64,000 nucleotides of DNA, taken from positions 1 to 64,000 of the forward strand of contig CBIHON010000003.1 in the NCBI GenBank assembly GCA_966211965.1, read 5' to 3'. A program made the translations under genes and the position numbers. Origin of the DNA: CBIHON01 sp966211965 (GTDB lineage: Bacteria; Pseudomonadota; Gammaproteobacteria; Burkholderiales; Burkholderiaceae_D). Below the pieces are notes generated by a model that saw nothing but the letters and a program-made list of their open reading frames with translations, was not told the DNA's origin and searched no databases. Below, piece after piece: positions 51,586 to 61,267 of the stretch; the stretch's first letter is position 1, and the number at the start of each line of letters is the position of its first letter.

Positions 51586-51748
51586 TAGTGTCCTGTTCCG
51601 TAAAATCGTTGCATAAAAGATGACGAGAATCGCGCCGATACCGCGTCAAAAATGCGCGCAAGGCCTCGGCCTTGCTATGCTTTTTTCCTTGTCTCGGCCC
51701 GATTTCGCCACTTTTACTTTTGCAACGAATTTGCGGAACAGGACACTA
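51586..51748. mobile_element. Complete MITE with TA target duplication (Tc1/mariner-IS630 style)
   Basis: A 159-base element (51588-51746) flanked by TA on both sides. The termini are inverted: GTGTCCTGTTCCG at the left and CGGAACAGGACAC at the right, with similarity going on for 26 bases (two mismatches) through TCGTTGCA. There is no ORF of note inside, so it is non-autonomous. A half copy lies at 29422-29491 and a 12-base end match at 21422. Confidence 0.8.
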
Positions 51749-51876
51749 TGGCCGGGGCAGGGGACAATGCTTGAACGCCGTTTCGTTGTTGCGTCGCTTT
51801 CCGCCTGGGCAGATAGCGGTCTACCTGCGCTTTATTTAGAGGCTCTTATTGCACGCGCGCGTTGCCGAAAAAAACA

Positions 51877-52623
51877 TCACCCGGCGGCGCCGTTCCGTTT
51901 CTGCGCCGCCATCTCGGGAAAGCAGCGGGCGAGCATGCGTTGGTGATAATCCACCAGGTTGGGCCGGCTTAGGACGAAATCCTTGATTTTCGAGGTGAAC
52001 GGTGGCACCAGCAGCGTATGCAGAAAGGCGAATACGGTCGCGTCCAGCGTGCTGGGTTCGGTACCGAGCATGAACGGCTTGTCCGCCAAATAGTCGCTAA
52101 TTGCAGAATAGCAGTCGATGCCGATGCGTGCGATTTCATCGGCGCTATGCCTCCCCATGCCCTGCGCATGCAATTGGCCCAGCACTTGGCGCCGGGCGCC
52201 GCGCATCAATATCGGTGCAAGCCAGCCGGGGGCGCCGGTCTGCTTTGCATAGTTCGCCATGGTCGGCAGCATTACCCGGAAATTGGCATCATCGGCCCAG
52301 CGCTGATATGCGCCGGCGAAGTACAGCTCGCTTTCGATCATGGCGCGCATGGCTTTTGCCACCGCCTGCTCGGCAGGCGCACGCGCAGCGTCTCCCAAGG
52401 GATCGTTGTGCCGCTTCCGCAGATTGTCGATGATCAGCGCCGAGTCGGCCATGATCGCTCCATCCAATTCCAGGAAAGGCAACTTGCCCTTGGGCGCCTT
52501 CCTGACATTGCCGATACATGTCTTGTAGGGCAGGCCGGCCATGCGCAGCCAGGTTTGCAGCTTGACGCAAAAAGGACTGAGGTCCACCGAGTTCCATGCG
52601 GGGCCGAAGGTGTGTACGATCAT
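51877..52623 (-). CDS. Glutathione S-transferase family protein (metaxin/failed-axon-connection-like)
   Basis: 248 residues from ATG 52623 with AAGGAA upstream. The N-terminal thioredoxin-like domain starts MIVHTFGPAWNSVDLSPFCVKLQTWLRMAGLPY, where SPFC-K replaces the usual GST serine/tyrosine site, then KAPKGKLPFLELDGAIMADS with the cis-proline. The C-terminal helical domain (MLGTEPSTLDATVFAFLHTLL) carries the conserved aspartate of the GST N-capping box. This layout matches bacterial proteins related to metaxin and failed axon connections rather than classical detoxifying GSTs. Substrate unknown. Single gene on the minus strand. Confidence 0.87.
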   Translation of the reverse strand: MIVHTFGPAWNSVDLSPFCVKLQTWLRMAGLPYKTCIGNVRKAPKGKLPFLELDGAIMADSALIIDNLRKRHNDPLGDAARAPAEQAVAKAMRAMIESELYFAGAYQRWADDANFRVMLPTMANYAKQTGAPGWLAPILMRGARRQVLGQLHAQGMGRHSADEIARIGIDCYSAISDYLADKPFMLGTEPSTLDATVFAFLHTLLVPPFTSKIKDFVLSRPNLVDYHQRMLARCFPEMAAQKRNGAAG

Positions 52624-52908
52624 TTTTGAGGTTTTCCTTTAAAACTGTTTGCGGTATTACGACTATAAAAAAGCGGAACGTGTGCCGCGCCACCATTGCT
52701 GCCATGGCCACCGTTGAATACAGCGTCTTGGCGATTTGATCGAGCGCAAATTCAAAACCAGGGCGATTTTAGAGTGGTTTGCCTGTGCGTGAAAGGGGAC
52801 CATCCATGGATTTCCTTGCATGCGCAATCAAATCCCTGCAGCTGCAGCGAACAGATAGTTTGCGCCGCGCAGGAATTTGCCGGCGCGGTAGCGATGGAAA
52901 CACTTTGG

Positions 52909-54231
52909 TCAAAGCACAAAAGCAAAATCCTTCACCAAGGCTCCCGGCAAGCGCGCACTGCCCACGCTGCGTTCCCCATAGGAGTCATTGTCGATCAGCA
53001 GCTCGCGCTCGCTGGTCAAGCCAAGCAGATTTTCTCCCAGCACGCGGAACAAGGAATCATCAAAGCGCATCACGTTCAAGGGCGCCTTGATCTCGCCGTT
53101 CTTGACCCAGAAAGTCGCGAAGCGCGTCATGCCGGTGATGCGGCAACTGGCGCGTTCGGAAAAATTGAGGTACCAGAGATTGCTGATAAAGAGACCGGTA
53201 TCGAGTTCAGCCAGTACCTGCGGCATCGGCAAGCCGCCGGCCGCAACGTCGATCGACGCCATCCGTTCGCCGCGGTCGGCGCCGTTGGCGGCAATCCCAT
53301 ATTCCTTGGCCGTGCGCGGCGATACCATGCTGCCTGCCAGCCGTCCCTGCTCGATCAGTGTCACGCGCTCGGGTTTGATGAAGCCCTCGCCTTGAAACCC
53401 CGGCGCCAGGCCGTCGGCAGTGTTTTCGCTCAGCGTCAGCATCGGGTTCAGTTGCAATCCTTCGTCGCGCATGCGGCGCAGCGAACTGTGCCTGGTGCGC
53501 AGCGATTTTTCCGAAAAGCCGTCCCAGTTGAGCATGCCGGTCATTTCATGCAACGCCGCCGGCGTCAGGTAGGCGCGGTAGGCCCCCGGCGCGATCGTGA
53601 CCGGGCCGTGCCTGAGGATCGACAATTGCGCCGCGGCCGCATGGAACTTGTTCCGGAACGCGGCGCCGTCCCAATCGAAGCCGGCATAGGAGGTCTTGAC
53701 TGCCTTGTCACGGGTTTGGTAGAGACTCCAGTCGAGATTGAAGCTTGCCGTTTCATGCCAGTTGCGCTGGCCGTAAGAATTGGCAAAACCGCGGTACATC
53801 GGCCCCGTGGCCAGGATGCCGACAAAGTCATAGGCATGCGCCAACGTCAGCACTTCGTCGACGATGGCGCCGGCTGCGGGCAGGCGCGACGGAACGATGT
53901 GCTCGGTCGAACGTACTTCGCTTGAAATCAGCAGATGCGGATCTTCCGGCAGGTCGGGCAATTGATCGCGCAACCTGGCCAGCAGGCGATCGAGCATCGC
54001 GCGATCGGCATCAAGCCGGCCGGCAAGCGCTTCCGTGCTGTTGGCATGGCGCCGGCCGTCGATCAAATCCAGCGACAGGTAAATCTGGCGCACATGCCCC
54101 GGCTGGCGGATGGCGCCATGATTGAAGCGCACGAAATCGGAGGATTCGGCGGAAAGCCGGCACAGGTATTGTTCGCCGCCGCGGATGGCGCTTTGGAGGT
54201 AATCGGCGAGCGCGTAAAAATATTCCTGCAT
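52909..54231 (-). CDS. TldE/PmbA-like subunit of a TldD/E metalloprotease pair
   Basis: 440 residues. It lacks an HExxxH motif, as expected for the non-catalytic TldE/PmbA partner, and has the family features in the C-terminal half: GFQGEGFIKPERVTLIEQGRL, VLAELDTGLFISNLWYLNF, RFATFWVKNGEIKAPL and FRVLGENLLGLTSEREL. The start ATG overlaps the TldD-like stop by one base with GGAGGA upstream, so the subunits are made in equal amounts. TldD/E complexes degrade unfolded peptides and process some ribosomally made peptides (microcin B17) and CcdA. The sequence is distant from E. coli PmbA, so this may be a paralogous pair. Confidence 0.87.
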   Translation of the reverse strand: MQEYFYALADYLQSAIRGGEQYLCRLSAESSDFVRFNHGAIRQPGHVRQIYLSLDLIDGRRHANSTEALAGRLDADRAMLDRLLARLRDQLPDLPEDPHLLISSEVRSTEHIVPSRLPAAGAIVDEVLTLAHAYDFVGILATGPMYRGFANSYGQRNWHETASFNLDWSLYQTRDKAVKTSYAGFDWDGAAFRNKFHAAAAQLSILRHGPVTIAPGAYRAYLTPAALHEMTGMLNWDGFSEKSLRTRHSSLRRMRDEGLQLNPMLTLSENTADGLAPGFQGEGFIKPERVTLIEQGRLAGSMVSPRTAKEYGIAANGADRGERMASIDVAAGGLPMPQVLAELDTGLFISNLWYLNFSERASCRITGMTRFATFWVKNGEIKAPLNVMRFDDSLFRVLGENLLGLTSERELLIDNDSYGERSVGSARLPGALVKDFAFVL

Positions 54232-55667
54232 CAGGCTTCTCCTCCGAAGACATCAACCTGTTCGAACAGGCAGGCCGGCGCCGCATGGCCGACGCGGATC
54301 ACTTGCGACGGTTCGGCCTTGCCGCAGAAGGGCGTGCCCATCACTTCAAAGGTTGATGTATCGCCGACCGCTTTGAGCGAGCGCCAGAAGCTTGCGGAGA
54401 CGCCGCGATAATTCGGATTTTTCACCAGTCCTTTGAGTTCGCCGTGTTCGATCAGCCGGCCATATTCGCACCCGAACTGGAATTTGTTGCGCGAGTCGTC
54501 GATCGACCACGATACATTCGTATCCATCAACACGCCGTGCTCGACCGATTGGATCATGTCGTTCAAGGTGCTGCCGCCGGGTTCGATATTCAGGTTGGCC
54601 ATGCGGTCGAGCGGCGCGCGGTTCCAACTGCAAGCGCGCGCGGCGGCGACGCCGTCGATCCCGGCGCGGGCCTGCGAAATCGCGCCGCCGAGCGGCCGTT
54701 CCAGCAAGCCGTTGCGGATCACGAATTGTTTTTCGGCCGGGCTGCCGTCGTCGTCCCATCGATAGCTGGCGAATTGTTCCGGCCGGGTCGGATCGAAACT
54801 GACGTTGAGCAGTTCGGAGCCGTATTGGTATTGGCCGAACATGTCGAGCGTAACGAAACTGGTGCCGGCAAAATTGCGCTCGTCGCCGAGGATGCGGTCG
54901 AGTTCGAGCGGGTGGCCGATCGACTCGTGAATCTGCAGCATCATCTGGCTCGGCATCAGCAGCAGATCCATCCTGCCGCTCGGGCAATTGGGCGCCGCCA
55001 GCAATGCCAGTGCTTCTTCGGCCACGCGCCTGCCGCTGCCGAGCAGGCCGCCTTCGAGAAAGACCGGCAGATCGCCTTGCCGGCATTGGGCGCCGCCCCC
55101 GAAGCTGCGGGTCTGCGTGTCCGCGCCGGCGTTGGCTGTCACGGAAAGGCCCGGAATCACATAGCGGAATTGTTGTTCGATGTCGCTGCCGTCTGCGCTC
55201 AGGTACAACTGGTCGGCGGTCACGGTCCACAGGGACGCTTCCCAATCGACGATGCGCTCATCGATGCGGCATGCGGCGGACTCGGCCAGCAGCAGTTCGA
55301 TGATTTCACGCCGCGAATGCTGCGGCGACGGTGCAGAGGCGGGGCTGCGATAGCGGCCGCAGGCGCACGGCAATGCGATCTTCGAATAGTCGGTAACCGA
55401 CCTGCCGGCGCTGGCCGCCGCCCAGGCTTGGGCGCGTGCGATCGCGTCTTTCAAGCCCGATTCGCTCAGGTCGCTGGTGGCTGCATAGCCGTAGCCGCCG
55501 CGATGCATGATCGTCACCATCGCGCCGCGATCGATGCTGGTCGACAGCGGCTGCAATACGTTTTGGCGCACCGCGATCTGCTCGCTGCTCTCGTCGAGTA
55601 TGCGCAGGGAACAGAAATCGACGGCTGGCGCCAAGCGTTGGAACAGGGGGCGCATCGAATCGAGCAA
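54231..55667 (-). CDS. TldD-like zinc metallopeptidase subunit
   Basis: 478 residues from TTG 55667, preferred because GAGGTG is correctly spaced before it; ATG 55655 would be 12 bases later. The catalytic motif HESIGH (about 242-247, in MMLQIHESIGHPLELDRIL) gives the two zinc histidines and the general base glutamate; a third ligand is expected further on. Other TldD traits are MVTIMHRGGYGYAATSDLS, EKQFVIRNGLLE, and NLNIEPGGSTLNDMIQSVEHGVLM. The sequence is clearly diverged from E. coli TldD, so its substrate may differ. Coupled to the TldE-like gene downstream. No short peptide precursor gene was seen nearby. Confidence 0.9.
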   Translation of the reverse strand: MLDSMRPLFQRLAPAVDFCSLRILDESSEQIAVRQNVLQPLSTSIDRGAMVTIMHRGGYGYAATSDLSESGLKDAIARAQAWAAASAGRSVTDYSKIALPCACGRYRSPASAPSPQHSRREIIELLLAESAACRIDERIVDWEASLWTVTADQLYLSADGSDIEQQFRYVIPGLSVTANAGADTQTRSFGGGAQCRQGDLPVFLEGGLLGSGRRVAEEALALLAAPNCPSGRMDLLLMPSQMMLQIHESIGHPLELDRILGDERNFAGTSFVTLDMFGQYQYGSELLNVSFDPTRPEQFASYRWDDDGSPAEKQFVIRNGLLERPLGGAISQARAGIDGVAAARACSWNRAPLDRMANLNIEPGGSTLNDMIQSVEHGVLMDTNVSWSIDDSRNKFQFGCEYGRLIEHGELKGLVKNPNYRGVSASFWRSLKAVGDTSTFEVMGTPFCGKAEPSQVIRVGHAAPACLFEQVDVFGGEA

Positions 55668-56092
55668 AATTCACCTCGTGTGTGGTGGTGGATGGAAGAG
55701 TATCGTTATTTCCGCAATGGTTTGCAAAATCCTGCTTTGCCCCATCAGCGCCAGGCCAGAATAAGAATGCTACTTCATGAAGCGTACCAGCGCTTGTTGC
55801 AGAAGTCTGCCGGTGGCGGCAAAAGCTTGTTCGGAACCCAAGCTTGGGGCGAGACGTCATTTTCATAATCACCTTCTTTATTGGAACGGGCTTCGTCGCA
55901 ACATGTACTGTGCGCACGAATTGCTTGCTGCCCATCAACTCCGCCAGGGCCATAATCCGGAAATGGCTCGGATTTCCCCTTCTTATCCAAAGCTGGTTTA
56001 CACCCCATCCCCCGATAATGAGCCTTAAGAAATTCCGGCCCCTGTCGTAAACACTTCCCCCGCCGGAATCGCTCATCAAGCTGGAGTTAAAG
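55668..56092. other. Divergent intergenic region, no feature recognised
   Basis: 425 bases between the TldD-like gene and the coiled-coil gene. Short frames on both strands have no ribosome binding sites or known content. I see no clear promoter boxes; a 12-base palindrome CCCAAGCTTGGG near 55838 is too isolated to interpret. Confidence 0.4.
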
Positions 56093-59000
56093 ATGGATAT
56101 GAATCAGACGGTGCGAAATAGTCCTTCCCAGCGGGTGTCCTTCCCCGAGGATGACGCGCAATCGGACCGCTTGGGACAAGGGCAGCCCGCCGCCATCCCG
56201 GCCCGATCCGGCGTCGATCTGAAAGCCATCCGCGAAGCGATCGCCCGTGTCGAGGCGGAAGCCAAGGCCACCGTCGCCGCCGAGAATCGCGCCTATGCCG
56301 AAGCCCGTGCCCGCGCCTTGGCCGAAGACCGCGCCCAGGCCGATTCCGCCGCCGCCGCCGAAGCCTACAAGAATGCCAAGGCTTCCGAAGAAGCCATTGC
56401 CGTCAGCCGTGCCCGTCTGGAAGCCGAGCGCAGGGCGCGCGCCGCCAGCCAGGTCAAGATGTCCGCCGTCAACAAGGAGATCGTCGAACTGCAGGCCCGT
56501 ACCGAAGCCGATACCCAGGCCGGCCTCGCCGCCCTGGAGCGCGCACGGGCCGAGCAGGAAGCCCGGCGCCGCGCCGCCGAGCAGATCGCCGCCGAATCCG
56601 AAATGGCCACCCGCGCCGCCGCCATCGCCGAACAACTGGCGCAGGAAACCGAAATGGCGCGTCGCCAGGCCGGTGAACGCATCGCTGCCGCCGAAGCGGC
56701 CAAACAGGAAGCCGAGGCCCGTGCCGCTGCCGATGCCCGCCTCGCCGCCTTGGCGCGCGAACGCGAACACCGCGAGCGCGAAGCCCGGAAAAATGCCGAA
56801 ATGCTGACCGCCGCCCGCGCCGAAGCGCTCGATTTGGCCGTGCAGAGAGAACATGCGGAAACCATGGCACTGGAATCGGTGCTCAGCCGCGCCCCCGCGG
56901 AAGTGCGCGCCCGCGAAGAAGCGCGCGCCCGTGCTTTCATCGAGCAGGAACAAGAAGCCGCCGCCAAAGCGCGCGCCGAAGCCGAGCACAGCGCGCTGTC
57001 CTCGCTCAATCTGCGCCTGCAGGCAGATACCGAATTGAAGGAAGCCGCCGCCCGCCGCGAACACGTTGAAAGCATGGCCGCCCTGACCGCACAGGCCAGG
57101 CGCGAGGCCGAAGAGCGGATTCGTCTTGCTACCGAAGCCAGGGTCCAGGTCGAACGCCAATTGCAGTCGGCCGCGGTAGCCCGCGTCGAAGCCGAACATC
57201 AAGCCGATGTGCAAGCTCGTGCCCGTCTCGCCGCTGAAGCGCGCGCGGTGGAAGAAGCACGCCAGCGCACCGAAGCCGAAGAGCAGGCGGCAAAAGCCGC
57301 CCAAATCCGTTGCGAGGAAGAGCAGCGCGCCACCCAATTGGCGATCCAGCGCGCCGAACTCGAACGCGCCGCGGCCCAGATGGTCGCGGCCCGCAATATC
57401 GCCGAGCAGGAAGCGCTCGCCGTCGCCGCCGAGCACGCTGAACACCAGCGCCGGGCCGCCGAACTGGCCTCGCTCAAAGCGCGCGAAGCGCTGGAACTGG
57501 CGCGCCTCGAACGTGAACATGCCGCCGCCGAGAACCGTGCCCTGCAAGCCCTGCAGGAAAAGCTGCAAGCAGAGGAAGACGCCGCTGCCGAAGCCCAGGC
57601 GCGTGCCGAGGCCGAGCAAGACAAGACCGAACTGCTGCGCATGAAAGAGGAGGCCGAGCATGCGCTGCGCGTAACCCAGGAATCCGAATCGGCCGCCCTG
57701 AAGGTCGCGCTGGCGCAGACCATGGCGCAAGCCGAGCACAAGAGCAAAGCGGCGCAGGCCGCCATGCTGAAAGCGCGCGAAGCGGTTGAACTGGCACGCA
57801 TCGAACGCCAGCGCGCCAAGGACGAACAGCAAGCGCTGGAAGTGATCCAGCAAAAGCTGCACGAGGAGCGCCAGCGCGCCGAAGCCATGCAACAGGTGTT
57901 GAAGGCCACCCAGGAAAAACTCAACACGACACAAGCCGCCCGCGCCGAAGCAGAGGCTCGCGCTCGCGCCGACCAGGAGGCGGCCGAACTGATGCGCGCG
58001 CGCGAACAGGCCGAACGTGAAGTGCGGATGGCGCGCGAAGCGGAATGCGTCGCCACCAAGCACAGCATTGAACAAGCCAAGACTCGCGTCGAATTGCAGC
58101 GCAAGGCAGCCCAGGCAGCCTTGCAAAAGGCGCGTGAAACGGTCGAATTGACCCGCATCGAGCGGGAGAAGGCCGAAACGGAGCAGCAAGCCTTGCAAGC
58201 GGTGCAGGAAAAACTGCGGGTCGAGGAAGCCGCACGGCAGGAAGCCGAAGCCCGGCTGCGCGCAGAACAGGAACAGGCCGCTTTGTTGCAGGCTCGCGAA
58301 CAGGAAGAGCGCAAAGCCCGCCTCGCCACCGAAGCGCAATGCGCCGCCGAAAAGCAACGCTTGCAAGCGGTTGCCGAGCAAGCCGAGGCACAACGCAAGG
58401 CCGCTGAATTTGCCGCCCTGCGCGCCGGACATGAAGGCGAACTGGCTTCCGAACAGCAAAGCCGCGCCGCGGCCGAGCAACAAGCCCTGAAAGCAGCACA
58501 GGAAAAACTCGCAGCGGAAAAGACCGCGCGCACCGAAGCAGAGGCCCGTGCCCGCGCCGAACGTGAACAGGCGGAGCTGGCGCGCGCGCGCGAAGAGGAA
58601 GAGCGCAAGGCACGCTTGGCCGGCGAAGCCAAGTGCGCCGCCGAAAAGCAACTGCAGGAATCGCTCGCCCGGCAAGCCGAAGCGCAGCGCCAAGCCGCCG
58701 ACGCCGCCGTGCAAAAGGCCAGCCATGCACTGGAACTGGCCAAGGAAGAACAAGCCCGCGCCGACGCCGAACAGCAAGCGCTGGAGGCGGTCGAGGCAAA
58801 ACTCGCTGCAGAGAAAAATGCCCGCGCCGAAGCCGAAGAACGAGCCCGCATCGAACAGCAGCAAGCCGAACTGATGCGCGAGCGCGAACAGGCCGAATGC
58901 AAGGCACGTCTGGCCAGCGCCGCCAAATGCGCAGCCGAAAAGCAGTTGGCCGAGTCGCTCGCACAGCAGGCCGAAGCGCAATGCCGAGCCGCCAAACTGG

Positions 59001-61003
59001 CGGTGCAAAAAGCCAATCAAGCGGTCCAATTGGCCGCCGAAGAAAAGGCGCGCCTGGCTGCGGAACAGCAAGCGCTGAATGCAGTGCAAGCCAAGCTGGC
59101 AGCGGAAACCAATGCCCGTACCGCCGCCGAAGCGCGCATCCAGGCCGAGAAACAGCAAGCCGAATTGATGCAGGCGCGCGCGCAAGCCGAGCAGCAAGGC
59201 CGCGCCGCAAGCGAAGCCAAATGCGCGGCCGAAAAGCAATTGGCCGAAGCCGCTGCGCAGCAGGCCGAAGCGCAACGCCGAGCAGCCGACTTGGCCGCGG
59301 ACAAGGCGCGTCAGGCGAGCGAGCTGGCCCGGGTCGAACGCGAACGCGCGCTGGCCGAGCAGCTGGCGCTGGACGCGGTTCAGGCCAAGCTGGACGCAGA
59401 AAAGAAAGCCCAGGCCGAAGCCCAGGCCCGTGCCTTGGCCGACCAGGAACACGCTTCGCTGATGCGGGAACACGAGCAGGCCGAAAGAGAGGCCCGCATT
59501 GCGCGCGAAGCGCAATGCGAAGCCGCCAGGCAAACGGTGGCCCAGATCAAGGAACGCGTCGACATGCAAACCAAGGCTGCTGAAGCCGCGGAAAGCAAAG
59601 CGGCGCATGCGCTGGAACTGGCGCGTGCGGAAAGAGCACGCGCCATCGCCGAGCAGCAAGAACTCGAAGCAACGCAGGAAAGACTGCGCCTTGAACGCAT
59701 GCGTAGCGAAGCGGCGCAAGCGGCCTTGCAGGCGGAAAAGGAAAAACTTGCCGCCGAACGCAATGCCTGCAGCGAAGCCGAAGCTCGCGCCAAGTCCGAA
59801 CAGGAGCAAGCCGCCGTCATGCGCGAGCGCGAGCAAGCCGAGCAGGCTTTGCGCCACGCAGGGGAGGCCCGGTGCGCCGCTGAAAAACGCTTGCTGGAAG
59901 AAGCGAAGGCACAGGTCGAAGCACAGCGCCAAGCCGCCGAAGCTGCCGAACAGCAAGCCGCGCAAGCCGTAGAGCTGGCCAATGCCGAGCGCGAGCGTGC
60001 CGCGGTCGAGCAGCAGGCACTGCAAGCGATCCAAGAGAAAGTGCGTATCGAGCAGGCACGCGGCGCGGCCGAGCAAGAAGCTTTGCAAGCTATCCACGCA
60101 AGAATCGAATCCGAGCAAAAGGCCCGCGCCGCAGCGGAAGCGCGCGCGATTGCCGAGCAAGAGCAAGCCGAATGCATGCGCCGGCGCGAGCAAGCCGAGC
60201 AGGAAGCGCAGTTGTCCAGCCAGGCGCAATGCGAAGCAGAGAAGCTGTTGCTCGAAAAAGCGATCGAACAAGCCAAGGCGCGGCGTGAAGCCAGCGAGGC
60301 GGCTGAAGCGAAGGTCCGGGAGGCAGCGGAACTGGCGCGGGTCGAAAGCGAAACCGCCCAGGCGGAACAGCAGGCGCTGCTGGCGTTGGAAGAGAAACTG
60401 CATGCGCAAGAGCGCACCTTGGCCGAAGCCGAGCAGCGTGCCGCCGCCGAACGTGAGGCGGCGGTCCTGGCCTGCCAACGCATGGTGGCCGAAGCTGAAG
60501 CCAGGGCTGCAGCGGAAGCTCGCGTAGCAGCCGAACAACGGGCGATCGACGCCGCGCGTTTGCAGGCCGAAGCAGCCGAGCAGGCTGATGCCGCCCGTAC
60601 CAAGCTGGAGCGCGAGCAGCAAGAAGCCATGGCACTCGCCAGGGACATGCTGGAGCGCCTGGCCCAGCAAGGAGCTGAGCTTGAAGGCTGGACCCAGCGC
60701 GCCAAGGCCGTATTGGCCGATGCGCCGCCGCCGGTGGTGGTCAAAACCGGCCGCTCGCGCTTGAAGTTGCTGGCCTTTGCAGGTTTGACTGCCATTGCCG
60801 GCGTAGCGGGCAGCATGCCATGGAGCGGCAGTATCGGCTGGCCGGCTACGTCCTATGGGGTTGCCCAGGCCAATGCGGCCGCCCCTGCGCAGGCAGCAAC
60901 GCTGGCAAGCGTCCAGTTTGCCGGCGCGTCAAAACTGCAAATGTCTTACATGCTCACCACCCCGCCTGCGGTGCAGGATACGGCAAGCGGAAGCAGCCAG
61001 TAA
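56093..61003 (+). CDS. Giant Ala/Glu/Gln/Arg coiled-coil protein with 98-residue repeats and C-terminal membrane anchor
   Basis: 1636 residues; GGAG six bases before ATG 56093. A polar N terminus (about 1-45) is followed by an almost uninterrupted alpha-helical coiled coil to about residue 1540. From about 680 it is built of a 98-residue repeat, i.e. 14 heptads, recognisable by EQQALxAxQxKL; starts fall 294 bases apart near 58183, 58477, 58771, 59065 and 59359. Most repeats contain one cysteine at the same place (EA[KQ]CAAEK). Near the end, RLKLLAFAGLTAIAGVAGSMPW (about 1565-1585) is a single membrane segment followed by about 50 residues. If fully helical the rod would be over 200 nm long. 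No known family; a cytoplasmic scaffold or tether on the inner membrane is the plain inference. Confidence 0.88.
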   Translation: MDMNQTVRNSPSQRVSFPEDDAQSDRLGQGQPAAIPARSGVDLKAIREAIARVEAEAKATVAAENRAYAEARARALAEDRAQADSAAAAEAYKNAKASEEAIAVSRARLEAERRARAASQVKMSAVNKEIVELQARTEADTQAGLAALERARAEQEARRRAAEQIAAESEMATRAAAIAEQLAQETEMARRQAGERIAAAEAAKQEAEARAAADARLAALAREREHREREARKNAEMLTAARAEALDLAVQREHAETMALESVLSRAPAEVRAREEARARAFIEQEQEAAAKARAEAEHSALSSLNLRLQADTELKEAAARREHVESMAALTAQARREAEERIRLATEARVQVERQLQSAAVARVEAEHQADVQARARLAAEARAVEEARQRTEAEEQAAKAAQIRCEEEQRATQLAIQRAELERAAAQMVAARNIAEQEALAVAAEHAEHQRRAAELASLKAREALELARLEREHAAAENRALQALQEKLQAEEDAAAEAQARAEAEQDKTELLRMKEEAEHALRVTQESESAALKVALAQTMAQAEHKSKAAQAAMLKAREAVELARIERQRAKDEQQALEVIQQKLHEERQRAEAMQQVLKATQEKLNTTQAARAEAEARARADQEAAELMRAREQAEREVRMAREAECVATKHSIEQAKTRVELQRKAAQAALQKARETVELTRIEREKAETEQQALQAVQEKLRVEEAARQEAEARLRAEQEQAALLQAREQEERKARLATEAQCAAEKQRLQAVAEQAEAQRKAAEFAALRAGHEGELASEQQSRAAAEQQALKAAQEKLAAEKTARTEAEARARAEREQAELARAREEEERKARLAGEAKCAAEKQLQESLARQAEAQRQAADAAVQKASHALELAKEEQARADAEQQALEAVEAKLAAEKNARAEAEERARIEQQQAELMREREQAECKARLASAAKCAAEKQLAESLAQQAEAQCRAAKLAVQKANQAVQLAAEEKARLAAEQQALNAVQAKLAAETNARTAAEARIQAEKQQAELMQARAQAEQQGRAASEAKCAAEKQLAEAAAQQAEAQRRAADLAADKARQASELARVERERALAEQLALDAVQAKLDAEKKAQAEAQARALADQEHASLMREHEQAEREARIAREAQCEAARQTVAQIKERVDMQTKAAEAAESKAAHALELARAERARAIAEQQELEATQERLRLERMRSEAAQAALQAEKEKLAAERNACSEAEARAKSEQEQAAVMREREQAEQALRHAGEARCAAEKRLLEEAKAQVEAQRQAAEAAEQQAAQAVELANAERERAAVEQQALQAIQEKVRIEQARGAAEQEALQAIHARIESEQKARAAAEARAIAEQEQAECMRRREQAEQEAQLSSQAQCEAEKLLLEKAIEQAKARREASEAAEAKVREAAELARVESETAQAEQQALLALEEKLHAQERTLAEAEQRAAAEREAAVLACQRMVAEAEARAAAEARVAAEQRAIDAARLQAEAAEQADAARTKLEREQQEAMALARDMLERLAQQGAELEGWTQRAKAVLADAPPPVVVKTGRSRLKLLAFAGLTAIAGVAGSMPWSGSIGWPATSYGVAQANAAAPAQAATLASVQFAGASKLQMSYMLTTPPAVQDTASGSSQ

Positions 61004-61267
61004 TTTTGCAAATTAGCCACGGCGGGGGACTATCCCATTGATCCGGTGACAGGCTGTTTTTCGGAATTTGTTGTTCTGGAAACGGGGCTGGCAGGGGATT
61101 CGTCAAAGTGCGGACGAATTCCTTGCCGGCCTCATTCGCCTGGGCGCTATCCTATAAACTCAAGCAATGCCGAGTGGCTTCCAGGGGGACGGCGAGCGAT
61201 TTGCACGCATTTTCCATGGCTTAGCAGATATACTATGCGTTTCCCTTTTTCCACTCCTAGAATATCG

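Noticed and set aside
52696..53925. 409-codon plus-strand frame opposite the TldE-like gene
   Set aside because: The minus strand has the coupled TldD/TldE-like pair with zinc motif; the plus frame is a mirror.
58183..59650. 294-base periodic DNA repeat as a possible CRISPR or satellite array
   Set aside because: It is in frame within one ORF, the units vary at the DNA level and no spacers exist; it is a protein repeat.
56087..60670. 1527-codon open frame on the minus strand opposite the coiled-coil gene
   Set aside because: It is a mirror of the GCC/GAA/GCG-rich codons of the real gene; its product is a low-complexity Gly/Leu/Phe repeat without start signal or known domain.
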